From assembly GCF_027947595.1 (NCBI RefSeq), contig NZ_CP116257.1:1364001-1428000 (forward strand): DNA of 64,000 nucleotides, given 5' to 3'. Each line of letters starts with the position of its first letter. Positions within the stretch are counted from its first letter, which is position 1. Made by a program: the position numbers and the translations under genes. The notes under the pieces were generated by a model that saw only the letters and a list, made by a program, of their open reading frames with translations, was not told the origin of the DNA and searched no databases. Source of the DNA: Streptomyces lienomycini (lineage in GTDB: Bacteria > Actinomycetota > Actinomycetes > Streptomycetales > Streptomycetaceae). Positions 25,866 through 33,811 of the stretch are shown one piece after another.

Positions 25866-26750
25866 GAGGTCCTAACAGAAGTTGTTGATCATGTGACTTT
25901 CGGCTTGGGTGGTCGTTGGTCCGTTCGTGGGGAAACGACAGTCGCGGCCCTGGGTCGTGTCGGATGAACTGTGGTCGCTCATCGAGCCGTTGCTGCCCGT
26001 GCCGGGTCCGAAGCTGGTGGAGGGCAGGCCGCGGGTCCCGGACCGGCAGGCACTGTGCGGGATCCTGTTCGTGCTGCACACCGGCATCCAGTGGGAGTAC
26101 CTGCCCCAGGAGCTGGGCTTCGGCTCGGGGATGACGTGCTGGCGGCGCCTGGCCGCCTGGAACGAAGCCGGCGTGTGGGACGGACTGCACCTGGTGCTGC
26201 TGCAGAGGCTGCGGGCCGCGAAGAAGCTCGACTGGTCCCGGGCGGTGATCGACTCCTCCCACGTACGGGCCGCTCGGCGCGGCCCAAAAGCGGGCCCAGC
26301 CCGGTCGACCGCGCACGACCGGGCAGCAAGCACCACGTCCTCACCGACGGCCAGGGCATCCCGCTCGCGGTGTCGCTGACCGGCGGAAACCGCAACGACG
26401 TCACCCAGCTGCTGCCGCTGCTGGACAAGGTTCCGGCCGTGGCCGGCGTCGTCGGCCGGCCCAGACACCGGCCAGACGCACTCCTCGCCGACCGCGGCTA
26501 CGACCACGACAAGTACCGCCGCCTGCTGCGACAGCGCGGGATCCGACCGGTCATCGCCGAACGAGGCGTCGAACACGGCTCCGGCCTGGGCGTCTTCCGC
26601 TACGTGATCGAGCGCACGATCGCCTGGCTGCACGGCTTCCGCCGACTGCGAATCCGCTGGGAACGACGCGACGACATCCACGAAGCCTTCCTCGGACTCG
26701 CCACCTGCCTCATCACCCACCGCCACGTCCAACGCCTTTGTTAGGACCTC
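25866..26750 (+). mobile_element. Complete IS5-family insertion sequence, 885 bp
   Basis: The ends are GAGGTCCTAACA (from 25866) and its reverse complement (to 26750), extended by further partial matches. Both flanks carry TTA (25863-25865 and 26751-26753), a 3-bp target duplication. One transposase is encoded in two overlapping frames. The size, target and frameshift layout fit the IS427/IS1031-like groups of IS5. The intact ends and matching duplication imply a fairly recent insertion. Confidence 0.9.
25909..26744 (+). CDS. IS5-family transposase, two frames joined by -1 frameshift
   Basis: The first frame (GTG 25909) gives RPWVVSDELWSLIEPLLPVPGPK, HTGIQWEYLPQELGFGSGMTCWRRLAAWNEAGVWDGLH and VIDSSHVRAARRGPKAGP: the N-terminal domain and the first catalytic Asp (IDSSHVRA). 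The second frame, one base back, continues GPSPVDRARPGSKHHVLTDGQGIPLAVSLTGGNRND, then ALLADRGYDHDKYR (second Asp), and a YVIERTIAWLHGFRRLRIRWERR tail containing the catalytic Glu. The frames overlap at CCAAAAG (A run 26286-26289), a plausible slippery site. The stop TAG (26742-26744) lies in the right inverted repeat. Confidence 0.88.
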
Positions 26751-26753
26751 TTA

Positions 26754-27127
26754 GCCGACAGAGCTAGGCGGCACCAGGGCCCCAGCAGTCGATTGGCGTC
26801 CTCCCGCTGGGACCCGTGCCACGACTCTCCAAGGAGATCGCGTTGCTCCCTTCCCCGCGCCGACGGCGTCGTAAACCGCGCCACGCCCGACCTCGCATAC
26901 CTCGGCAATGCCTGATGTGCCTGGCCGAGTACACGCAGCTACTTCTCGGCCCCACCGGTCTGGCGCCGTTCCTGCACCATCCCGGCCAATGGCCCCACAT
27001 CGCTTACAGCACCGCCGTGGTCATCCTGCAACTGATCGGACACCACTGCTCCCACCGTCCCACCGGGCCCGTCCCATGAACCGCTCCCGACCACGACCGC
27101 CACGCCCGGGGTGCAGCGGAGCCACTC
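26754..27127. other. Mostly gene-free stretch right of the IS element
   Basis: 374 bp. It contains only a weak candidate frame (26816-27079, listed separately). It joins, across the IS, with the sequence left of 25866. Confidence 0.4.
26816..27079 (+). CDS. Uncertain small ORF
   Basis: An 87-codon frame from GTG 26816 with an Arg-rich N-terminus (RRRRRKPRHARPRIPRQ) and a more hydrophobic second half (YTQLLLGPTG ... TAVVILQLIGHH). There is no clear ribosome site. It ends 48 bp before the small HTH-like gene on the same strand, so the two could be co-transcribed. No family is recognised; it may be non-coding. Confidence 0.25.
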   Translation: MPRLSKEIALLPSPRRRRRKPRHARPRIPRQCLMCLAEYTQLLLGPTGLAPFLHHPGQWPHIAYSTAVVILQLIGHHCSHRPTGPVP

Positions 27128-27412
27128 ATGACTGAGACCCCCAACCGCCCCTTGCCGTGCCTCACGCACATCGGCCTCGTCCTCGAACAAGTCCGCCGGC
27201 AAGCCGACATCGAGCACGCAGCCCTGGCAAACAAGACTGGAGTCGACATCGAGTACGTCACAGGGGTCCTCCTGGGGAGCAGATTTCCATCGCGCCGCTT
27301 CATTCTCCGGTACGCCCGAGCCTGCCGAGCGGACATACAAGTCCTCGTGAGGGTCTGGGAAGACGAGCACGAGCGCCGCTTGCCAAAAGTCGGCGACCGC
27401 GCCGACGGGTGA
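27128..27412 (+). CDS. Small HTH (XRE-like) protein
   Basis: 94 residues. LTHIGLVLEQVRRQADIEHAALANKTGVDIEYVTGVLLGSRFPSRRFILRYARACRADIQVLVRVW has the helix spacing of XRE-type DNA-binding domains, with the common Streptomyces ending of a Cys-containing helix and a Trp. There is little sequence outside the HTH, so it may be a stand-alone DNA-binding protein or a remnant of a larger regulator. A possible terminator follows at 27486-27519. Confidence 0.6.
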   Translation: MTETPNRPLPCLTHIGLVLEQVRRQADIEHAALANKTGVDIEYVTGVLLGSRFPSRRFILRYARACRADIQVLVRVWEDEHERRLPKVGDRADG

Positions 27413-27816
27413 CTGGTGGCATCTGTCCAGGCTGTACGTGTGGATCTGTAAAAGCTGACCGGGGCTGCCGGGGGGGGCGATAGATACGGGCATTGCGCAG
27501 CCGACTGCCCAATGCCCGTCATCTTGCATGGGAGCGCCTCGACTCTGGCTGACAACCTCGCGAAAGAGGTTGTCGGTCTCATCCTGGCCCGTGGCCTCCG
27601 CTTCTGGGTCTGTCGCATACGGGTCTTTCGCAAGCAGCCCCTCCGCCAATGTCCGGCACCGGTGCCCGCAGGTGTGCCGTCCGTGCGGCTGTTGACGCCG
27701 CTTCGGGGCTGTAGCAGGGCTTCTGCAGTCCGCCGGTTGCGGACGCTGGCGTGTCATCGTTGCGGACGCTCGGGGCCGTGCAGGATGCCGTCGTACCTGC
27801 GACCTGAGGAATTCCC
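27413..27816. other. Gene-poor stretch with terminator-like hairpin
   Basis: 404 bp. Apart from the inverted repeat at 27486-27519 I see no gene; the frames lack starts with ribosome sites. TGAGGA at 27805-27810 serves the next small gene. Confidence 0.45.
27486..27519. terminator. Possible terminator
   Basis: ACGGGCATTG and CAATGCCCGT form a perfect 10-bp stem with a 14-nt loop, about 75 bp after the small HTH gene. The loop is long for a strong terminator. Confidence 0.45.
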
Positions 27817-28125
27817 TTGTCTCAACCCCCGAAGACGGCGGTTCCTGCCCGCGCTCGCAATCCGAAGCGCGCAGCTGAGGCGGTTCTCGACGAAGCGGCC
27901 AGGCTGAAGCCCGCGCCCGGGTACATGAACGGCACGGACTACGCCGACTGGTTCGTCGAGGCGACACCGGACCTGCTGCGTGCACTGGCAGACCTTGCCC
28001 ACTGCCAGCGGGAGCCCGAACTCGCCGATATTCTCTATCGGTTCAGCGGACCGATGTGCCTGGAGCCGCTATACGACGACCTGTCTGAGAGTTGTGCCCC
28101 CATGGGTTCTGTGTGGAGATCGTAG
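27817..28125 (+). CDS. Hypothetical protein, 102 residues
   Basis: TTG 27817 follows TGAGGA at 6-nt spacing. The product is hydrophilic at first (KTAVPARARNPKRAAEAVLDEAARLKPAPGY) and then has an amphipathic Asp/Leu-rich part (YADWFVEATPDLLRALADLAHCQREPELADILY). No family recognised. GC at third positions is in line with coding DNA. The possible Cys-rich gene follows 22 bp later. Confidence 0.5.
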   Translation: MSQPPKTAVPARARNPKRAAEAVLDEAARLKPAPGYMNGTDYADWFVEATPDLLRALADLAHCQREPELADILYRFSGPMCLEPLYDDLSESCAPMGSVWRS

Positions 28126-28147
28126 GACGTGAGGGGAACCCTGTCCG

Positions 28148-28366
28148 GTGCACAGCCCGGACAACGCCGATTCTCTGGGCTACTGCGTCTACCCCGACAG
28201 GGCCCGGTTGTGTCGCGAGCCCCGTATGCCCGACAGGGGCCGGTGTGCCGATCACTGGGAACTGTGCCTCGTGGTCAAGGGAGACGGCGCTGTATGCGGG
28301 AAGCGTCGCTGCGGGGTGCCGAAGCACAAGCGGGTTACGGCGGCTGCCACGGCGCCGTCGTCGTAG
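28148..28366 (+). CDS. Possible small Cys-rich protein
   Basis: 72 residues from GTG 28148, with a GAGGGG ribosome-like site about 11 nt upstream. Six cysteines are spaced C-x8-C-x9-C-x5-C-x8-C-x4-C within LCREPRMPDRGRCADHWELC and VCGKRRCGVPKHK, suggesting one or two zinc sites. It follows the 27817 gene by 22 bp. No family recognised, and two other frames also overlap the region, so it is uncertain. Confidence 0.4.
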   Translation: MHSPDNADSLGYCVYPDRARLCREPRMPDRGRCADHWELCLVVKGDGAVCGKRRCGVPKHKRVTAAATAPSS

Positions 28367-29023
28367 TGCTGCGCAGGTGGTGGCCGTCAAGGCGGCGGCT
28401 CTGCGTGAACACGTCCGGGTAGTCCACGGCGCCGCCACCGCCGTGGAGCCCGCTTGAGACGCACGCAAACTGCAACTATCGGCTCCTCCTTGGTTCACCT
28501 CGCCCGTTTTGGTGAGGTCCTGTTGTGACTGGCTGTTCTCTATCCGCTCGGGTGGTCGGCGGGGTTCGAACAGGGACCCGGCCCGGGTGAGTCTGTTGGC
28601 GGGGATGCAGGGAAGAAGGGCCTCTTGGTAGCTCGCGGATGTCGAGTCCAGCGAGGAGCAAGAGGCCCTGTTGTCGAAGTGTCGCGTGGTCACGGTTGCC
28701 GGGTCCAGTTGGTCCACTCCTGGGTGTGACTGCCTCGCCCACAGGTTCGGAAACGCAGCCGACCGGCCGCTCCACTCTCAGGCGTGCTCACGGCTGACCA
28801 GGTGGAGCGGGTGTACGGCGTCGCTCGTCATAGTCAGGCTTGGGCTCGGGCCTGAGCCGGCGGCCCGTGGCGTGACCATTCCAACGGGGTTGGCCGACCG
28901 ACGTTGGTGAGACGTCTCCTTTCCGGGACCTCACCTGCGGCGATGCTCCAAGATCCCGTCCACGCCTCGTCCACAGCCCCCGACATACGTCCGCTTCGAG
29001 CGGCATACGGCTGCACATACGCG
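28367..29023. other. Gene-poor stretch near tRNA-Arg
   Basis: 657 bp with only broken frames. A strong hairpin lies at 28617-28669. The section around 28560-28860 has the look of decayed insertion-sequence DNA (inverted repeat followed by interrupted frames), but I cannot name the family. Confidence 0.4.
28617..28669. repeat. Long hairpin
   Basis: AGGGCCTCTTG and CAAGAGGCCCT form a perfect 11-bp stem enclosing a second stem (GCTCGC with GCGAG). It is not next to a clear gene end. It may be an IS-associated element. Confidence 0.6.
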
Positions 29024-29063
29024 AAGACCCCGTTCTCAGCGAACTCGCTGATGGCGGGGTCTT
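29024..29063 (-). terminator. Terminator of tRNA-Arg
   Basis: AAGACCCCG / CGGGGTCTT (9 bp) enclose a second stem, CAGCG-AACT-CGCTG. The hairpin lies 19 bp after the 3' end of the minus-strand tRNA. Confidence 0.75.
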
Positions 29064-29081
29064 GGGCACACTTGCACAGTG

Positions 29082-29153
29082 TGCCCCCGGCAGGATTCGA
29101 ACCTGCGCACACGGCTCCGGAGGCCGTTGCTCTATCCCCTGAGCTACGGGGGC
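29082..29153 (-). tRNA. tRNA-Arg (anticodon CCG)
   Basis: 72 nt on the minus strand. The acceptor is GCCCCCG paired with CGGGGGC and discriminator A; D-arm GCTC...GAGC; anticodon stem ACGGC/GCCGT with loop CTCCGGA, anticodon CCG; T-arm GCAGG-TTCGAAT-CCTGC. CCA is not encoded. Accessory DNA lies on its 3' side (lower coordinates), which fits use of the 3' end as an integration site. Confidence 0.97.
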
Positions 29154-29332
29154 GTGTCCGTCGCGGTGGGTGTTGCTCGCGGCGACGGGTAGAACACTAC
29201 CAGCTCGTCCGGGGTGGTCATGAACGGGTTTTCGCGGGTCGTGGCGGTGGGCCGGGGGGGGGTTGTCCCCCGCACGGGGTGGAAGTGGGGAAAACCCGGA
29301 CGCGGTGGCCGGTCCGGACCTACTCTCGAGTT

Positions 29333-29794
29333 GTGCCTAGGGCGTCCGGCCGGGTCCTTGTTGTGGACGACAACAAGGTCATCCGGCAGCTGATCAGGGT
29401 CAATCTCGAGCTGGAGGGCTTCGAGGTCGTGACCGCGGGCGATGGTGCCGAGTGTCTGGAAGTCGTCCATCAGGTGCGGCCCGACGCCGTCACCCTGGAC
29501 GTGGTCATGCCGCGGCTCGACGGGGTCAGGACCGCCGCCCGGCTGCGCGCCGATCCGCGTACCCGGGACCTTCCGATCGCGATCGTGAGTGCCTGTACGC
29601 AGCACGAGGTCGACGCCGGGTTCGATGCCGGGGCGGACGCCTTCCTCTCCAAGCCCTTCGAGCCCGCGGAACTCGTGACCCTCGTAAGGCAGTTGGTCGA
29701 GCGTGGGGTGGCGCGGGCCGGGGTGTCGCCGTCGGCACGGACGCGAGGTGTCCTGGGTCTCGCCGGGGAGAGCGAGTCGCCCGCTCAGGCGTGA
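29333..29794 (+). CDS. Response regulator (receiver domain only)
   Basis: 153 residues. The receiver domain is RVLVVDDNKVIRQLIRVNLELEGFEVV (acidic pocket DD), the phospho-acceptor Asp in AVTLDVVMPRLDG, Ser in IAIVSACTQ and Lys in FLSKPFEPAEL. No output domain follows; the tail is short and Ser/Ala-rich. GTG 29333 has no ribosome site, and a -10-like TACTCT ends 6 nt upstream (29321-29326), consistent with a leaderless transcript. No kinase gene is adjacent. It is divergent from the tRNA-Arg gene. Confidence 0.88.
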   Translation: MPRASGRVLVVDDNKVIRQLIRVNLELEGFEVVTAGDGAECLEVVHQVRPDAVTLDVVMPRLDGVRTAARLRADPRTRDLPIAIVSACTQHEVDAGFDAGADAFLSKPFEPAELVTLVRQLVERGVARAGVSPSARTRGVLGLAGESESPAQA

Positions 29795-29900
29795 CCCGCG
29801 GGCGGCCGGGGCCGTTCCCGGCGCGGCGGGGCCGTCCACATCCCGGGACTGCCGCAAATCGGTTCGCCTCCCCACCCCCCTCCTCCCATACGCTTGACCC

Positions 29901-30935
29901 GTGACACCCGTAGAGCTCTCCCGCACCGTGCTACACGCGGTGCGTCGCGCTGTCGACGCGGGGGAGCTGAGCGTGGCCGTGCCGGAGCGTGCCGTGGTCG
30001 CGCCGCCGGGGCCCGGAGGGTGCGGCGACTACGCCACCGGCATCGCCCTCAAGCTGGCCCGGCCGGCCGGGCAGAGTCCGCGCAGGGTGGCCGAGGTGCT
30101 GCGGCCGCACCTCCTCGACGTCGACGGCATCGCCGACGTCGTCCTGACCGGGCCCGGATTCCTCAACATCAGCCTGCACGACGTCACCTCCGCCGCACTC
30201 GTCGCCGAGATCCTGCGCCGCGGCACCCGGTACGGGTACGCCGACGGTCCCGACGGACGCATCGTCCAACTGCACTGTCCGTACGACCCGCGTGCCGTCG
30301 TCGTCGCCGAGGCCGCCGCCCGCGTCCTGCGCTCCCAGGGGGCCCTGGTCCGGGTCACCGCCGAGGGCTTCGACCCCGCCTGGACCGAAGTCCTCGGGGT
30401 GCGTGTCGACGCGGTCGGGCCCGCTCCCGCCGAGCTGCCCGTCAACGTCCGGCCCGTGCCCGCCCCGGCCGACCCCCTGCCGCTCGGGCGGGACGCCGGC
30501 CGGTGGGCCCTGCTCCACCCCGCCGCGCACGACCGGCCCCGGACCGGCGACGAGCACCTCGTCCAGCGGGAGGGCAACCCCCTCTTCCGGGTGCGGTACG
30601 CCCACGCCCGTGCCCGTGCCGCCCGCCGGAACGCCGCCGACCTCGGTTTCGCCGCCGAGCCGGGAGCCGTCACCGAGCCCGAGCTGCTCGCCGCCCTCGC
30701 CGACCACCCCCGCGTCCTCGCCGCCGCCGCGGACCACCGCGCCCCCGACCGGCTCGCCCGGCACCTCGTCGCCGTCGCCGACGCAGCACTGCCCTTCCTG
30801 CTCACCGTGCTGCCGCGCGGCGGGGAGAAACCCTCGGCCGCCCACCGCGCCCGGCTGGCCCTCGCCGAAGCCGTCGGGGCGGTGCTGGCCGGCGGCCTGT
30901 CCCTCCTCGGCATCGACGCACCCGACCATCTCTGA
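29901..30935 (+). CDS. nrtL: ArgS-related anticodon-binding protein NrtL
   Basis: 344 residues that resemble arginyl-tRNA synthetase without its catalytic core. The N-terminal part is Add1-like (GCGDYATGIALKLARPAGQSPRRVAEVL and VVLTGPGFLNI), and the C-terminal part is a DALR anticodon-binding domain (NPLFRVRYAHARARAARRNA ... PDRLARHLVAVADAALPFL). There are no HIGH or KMSKS motifs, so it cannot charge tRNA. The gene precedes lysA by 19 bp, the usual actinobacterial place. GTG 29901 lacks a ribosome site; TACGCT at 29889-29894 suggests a leaderless start. Function unknown. Confidence 0.88.
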   Translation: MTPVELSRTVLHAVRRAVDAGELSVAVPERAVVAPPGPGGCGDYATGIALKLARPAGQSPRRVAEVLRPHLLDVDGIADVVLTGPGFLNISLHDVTSAALVAEILRRGTRYGYADGPDGRIVQLHCPYDPRAVVVAEAAARVLRSQGALVRVTAEGFDPAWTEVLGVRVDAVGPAPAELPVNVRPVPAPADPLPLGRDAGRWALLHPAAHDRPRTGDEHLVQREGNPLFRVRYAHARARAARRNAADLGFAAEPGAVTEPELLAALADHPRVLAAAADHRAPDRLARHLVAVADAALPFLLTVLPRGGEKPSAAHRARLALAEAVGAVLAGGLSLLGIDAPDHL

Positions 30936-30954
30936 GAGAGCACACGAAGACGCC

Positions 30955-32355
30955 ATGAGTCGTTCCGCACACCCCGCCGGGCCCCGTCACGCCGATGTCC
31001 TTCCTGAGGGGCGTTCCGCAGCGAGCGCAGCCCCGGCCGAGGACCTGAACGCCCTCGATCCCAAGGTCTGGGCCCACACCGTCGGACGGGACGCGGACGG
31101 TGTCGTCACCGTCGGCGGGATCGCCGTCACCCAGCTCGCCGAGGAGTACGGCACCCCCGCCTACATCCTCGACGAGGCCGACTTCCGCGACCGGGCCCGG
31201 GCCTGGCGCACCGCCTTCGGCACCGACGCCGACGTCTTCTACGCCGGGAAGGCCTTCCTGTCGCGCGCCGTCGTGCGGTGGCTGCACGAGGAGGGGCTCA
31301 ACCTCGACGTGTGCTCCGGGGGCGAGCTGGCCACCGCCCTCTCCGCCGGGATGCCCGCCGAGCGGATCGCCTTCCACGGGAACAACAAGTCCCCGGAGGA
31401 GATCGAACGCGCCGTCCGCGCCGGAGTCGGGCGGATCGTGCTCGACTCCTTCCAGGAGATCGTGCGGGTCGCGCACACCGCCCAGTCCCTCGGCAAGCGG
31501 CAGCGGGTCCAGATCCGGATCACCGTCGGCGTCGAGGCCCACACGCACGAGTTCATCGCCACCGCCCACGAGGACCAGAAGTTCGGGATTCCGCTCGCGG
31601 GTGGGCAGGCCGCCGAGGCCGTGCGGCGGGCCCTGCAGCTCGACGGGCTCGAGGTCATCGGCATCCACTCCCACATCGGGTCGCAGATCTTCGACATGTC
31701 GGGGTTCGAGGTCGCCGCGCACCGCGTCGTGGGGCTGCTCAAGGACATCCGGGACGAGCACGGCGTCGAGCTGCCCGAGATCGACCTCGGAGGCGGCCTC
31801 GGCATCGCGTACACCAGCGACGACGACCCCCGCGAGCCGCACGAGATCGCCAAGGCGCTGACCGAGATCGTGACGCGGGAGTGCGAGGCGGCCCGGCTCG
31901 CCACCCCCCGCATCTCCGTCGAGCCCGGGCGGGCCATCGTCGGCCCCACCGCCTTCACGCTCTACGAGGTCGGCACCGTCAAGCCGCTCGACGGGCTGCG
32001 GACATACGTCTCCGTCGACGGCGGGATGTCGGACAACATCCGCACCGCGCTGTACGACGCCGAGTACAGCGTCGCCCTCGCCTCCCGCACCTCCGACGCC
32101 GAACCGATGCTCGTACGCGTCGTCGGCAAGCACTGCGAGAGCGGGGACATCGTGGTCAAGGACGCGTTCCTGCCGGGAGACCTGGCACCCGGTGACCTGA
32201 TCGCCGTACCGGCCACCGGGGCGTACTGCCGTTCCATGGCCAGCAACTACAACCACGCGCTGCGTCCGCCCGTCGTCTCCGTGCGGGACGGTGCGGCGCG
32301 GGTCGTCGTCCGGCGGGAGACCGAGGAGGATCTGCTGCGCCTCGACGTCGGGTGA
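30955..32355 (+). CDS. lysA: Diaminopimelate decarboxylase
   Basis: 466 residues. It decarboxylates meso-diaminopimelate to L-lysine with PLP. PLP lysine is Lys99 in DVFYAGKAFLSRAV; other motifs are HGNNKSPEEI, GIHSHIGSQI, EIDLGGGLGIAY, SVEPGRAIVGP, the active-site cysteine motif KHCESGDIV, and GAYCRSMASNYNH. It follows nrtL in an apparent operon. No terminator is seen before the hom leader. Confidence 0.97.
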   Translation: MSRSAHPAGPRHADVLPEGRSAASAAPAEDLNALDPKVWAHTVGRDADGVVTVGGIAVTQLAEEYGTPAYILDEADFRDRARAWRTAFGTDADVFYAGKAFLSRAVVRWLHEEGLNLDVCSGGELATALSAGMPAERIAFHGNNKSPEEIERAVRAGVGRIVLDSFQEIVRVAHTAQSLGKRQRVQIRITVGVEAHTHEFIATAHEDQKFGIPLAGGQAAEAVRRALQLDGLEVIGIHSHIGSQIFDMSGFEVAAHRVVGLLKDIRDEHGVELPEIDLGGGLGIAYTSDDDPREPHEIAKALTEIVTRECEAARLATPRISVEPGRAIVGPTAFTLYEVGTVKPLDGLRTYVSVDGGMSDNIRTALYDAEYSVALASRTSDAEPMLVRVVGKHCESGDIVVKDAFLPGDLAPGDLIAVPATGAYCRSMASNYNHALRPPVVSVRDGAARVVVRRETEEDLLRLDVG

Positions 32356-32426
32356 CACACCCCGTGGGAGCGGAGAGGGCGGGTGAAGATCCTTCGGCCC
32401 GCACCCCCTCCGAAAATGAAATAAAC

Positions 32427-32475
32427 GTCTCACGATCCGGACGAAAGGCAGAAAATCCCGTCCGGTGCGTGAGAC
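32427..32475 (+). promoter_or_regulatory. Nested stem-loop upstream of hom
   Basis: Outer stem GTCTCACG (32427-32434) with CGTGAGAC (32468-32475); after a 2/2 internal loop, inner stem CCGGACG (32437-32443) with CGTCCGG (32459-32465); 15-nt loop. All 15 pairs are perfect. It lies 37 bp before the hom start and could be a leader element or the end of the lysA transcript. Confidence 0.65.
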
Positions 32476-32512
32476 TGGTTCAACCGTAGACGGTAAGAGG
32501 AAACGAGGTCGG

Positions 32513-33805
32513 ATGATGCGTACGCGTCCGCTGAAGGTGGCGCTGCTGGGCTGTGGAGTGGTCGGCTCAGAGGTGGCGCGCATCATGACGACGCACGCCG
32601 ACGACCTCGCCGCCCGGATCGGGGCGCCGGTGGAGCTCGCGGGTGTCGCCGTACGGCGGCCCGACAAGGTGCGCGAGGGCATCGACCCCGCCCTCGTCAC
32701 CACCGACGCCACCGCGCTCGTCAAGCGCGGGGACATCGACGTCGTCGTCGAGGTCATCGGCGGGATCGAGCCCGCGCGGACGCTCATCACCACCGCCTTC
32801 GCCCACGGTGCCTCCGTGGTCTCCGCCAACAAGGCCCTCATCGCCCAGGACGGCGCCGCCCTGCACGCCGCCGCCGGCGAGCACGGCAAGGACCTGTACT
32901 ACGAGGCCGCCGTCGCCGGTGCCATCCCGCTGATCCGGCCGCTGCGCGAGTCGCTGGCCGGCGACAAGGTCAACCGGGTGCTCGGCATCGTCAACGGGAC
33001 CACCAACTTCATCCTCGACGCCATGGACACGACGGGCGCCGGGTACCAGGAGGCACTCGACGAGGCCACCGCCCTCGGGTACGCGGAGGCCGACCCGACC
33101 GCCGACGTCGAGGGCTTCGACGCCGCCGCCAAGGCCGCCATCCTCGCCGGGATCGCCTTCCACACGCGCGTGCGCCTCGACGACGTCTACCGCGAGGGCA
33201 TGACCGAGGTCACCGCCGCCGACTTCGCCTCCGCCAAGGAGATGGGCTGCACCATCAAGCTGCTCGCCATCTGCGAGCGGGCGGCCGACGGCGGCTCCGT
33301 CACCGCGCGCGTGCACCCCGCGATGATCCCGCTCAGCCATCCCCTGGCCAATGTGCGCGAGGCGTACAACGCGGTCTTCGTCGAGTCCGACGCCGCCGGA
33401 CAGCTCATGTTCTACGGGCCCGGCGCCGGCGGGTCGCCGACCGCGTCCGCCGTCCTCGGCGACCTCGTGGCCGTGTGCCGCAACCGGCTGGGCGGGGCGA
33501 CCGGACCCGGTGAGTCCGCGTACGCCGCACTGCCCGTCTCGCCGATGGGCGACGTCGTCACGCGCTACCACATCAGCCTCGACGTGGCCGACAAACCGGG
33601 CGTGCTCGCCCAGGTCGCGACCGTGTTCGCGGAGCACGGTGTCTCCATCGACACCGTGCGCCAGTCCGGCAAGGACGGCGAGGCATCCCTCGTCGTCGTC
33701 ACCCACCGTGCGTCCGACGCCGCCCTCGGCGGTACCGTCGAGGCGCTGCGCAAGCTCGACACCGTGCGGGGTGTCGCCAGCATCATGCGGGTTGAAGGAG
33801 AGTAA
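32513..33805 (+). CDS. hom: Homoserine dehydrogenase
   Basis: 430 residues. It reduces aspartate semialdehyde to homoserine at the branch to threonine and methionine. N-terminal Rossmann motif KVALLGCGVVGSEVARI; SANKALIAQDG; catalytic region AGAIPLIRPLRESLAGD and GIVNGTTNFILDAM; and a C-terminal ACT domain (HISLDVADKPGVLAQVATVFAEHGVSI) that gives threonine feedback control in this family. ATG 32513 has GAGG upstream. The first of three linked threonine genes. Confidence 0.97.
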   Translation: MMRTRPLKVALLGCGVVGSEVARIMTTHADDLAARIGAPVELAGVAVRRPDKVREGIDPALVTTDATALVKRGDIDVVVEVIGGIEPARTLITTAFAHGASVVSANKALIAQDGAALHAAAGEHGKDLYYEAAVAGAIPLIRPLRESLAGDKVNRVLGIVNGTTNFILDAMDTTGAGYQEALDEATALGYAEADPTADVEGFDAAAKAAILAGIAFHTRVRLDDVYREGMTEVTAADFASAKEMGCTIKLLAICERAADGGSVTARVHPAMIPLSHPLANVREAYNAVFVESDAAGQLMFYGPGAGGSPTASAVLGDLVAVCRNRLGGATGPGESAYAALPVSPMGDVVTRYHISLDVADKPGVLAQVATVFAEHGVSIDTVRQSGKDGEASLVVVTHRASDAALGGTVEALRKLDTVRGVASIMRVEGE

Positions 33806-33811
33806 CCAGCA

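Noticed and set aside
28556..28585. GGTTCGAAC resembling a tRNA T-arm, possible attachment site copy
   Set aside because: Flanking bases do not pair as a T-stem and do not match the tRNA-Arg 3' end.
30802..32889. Minus-strand open frame of 695 codons, and similar long minus frames at 32567-34930, 36166-38490 and 50105-52756
   Set aside because: All are antisense to well-supported core genes (lysA, hom, thrC, rho, atp) and show no family features.
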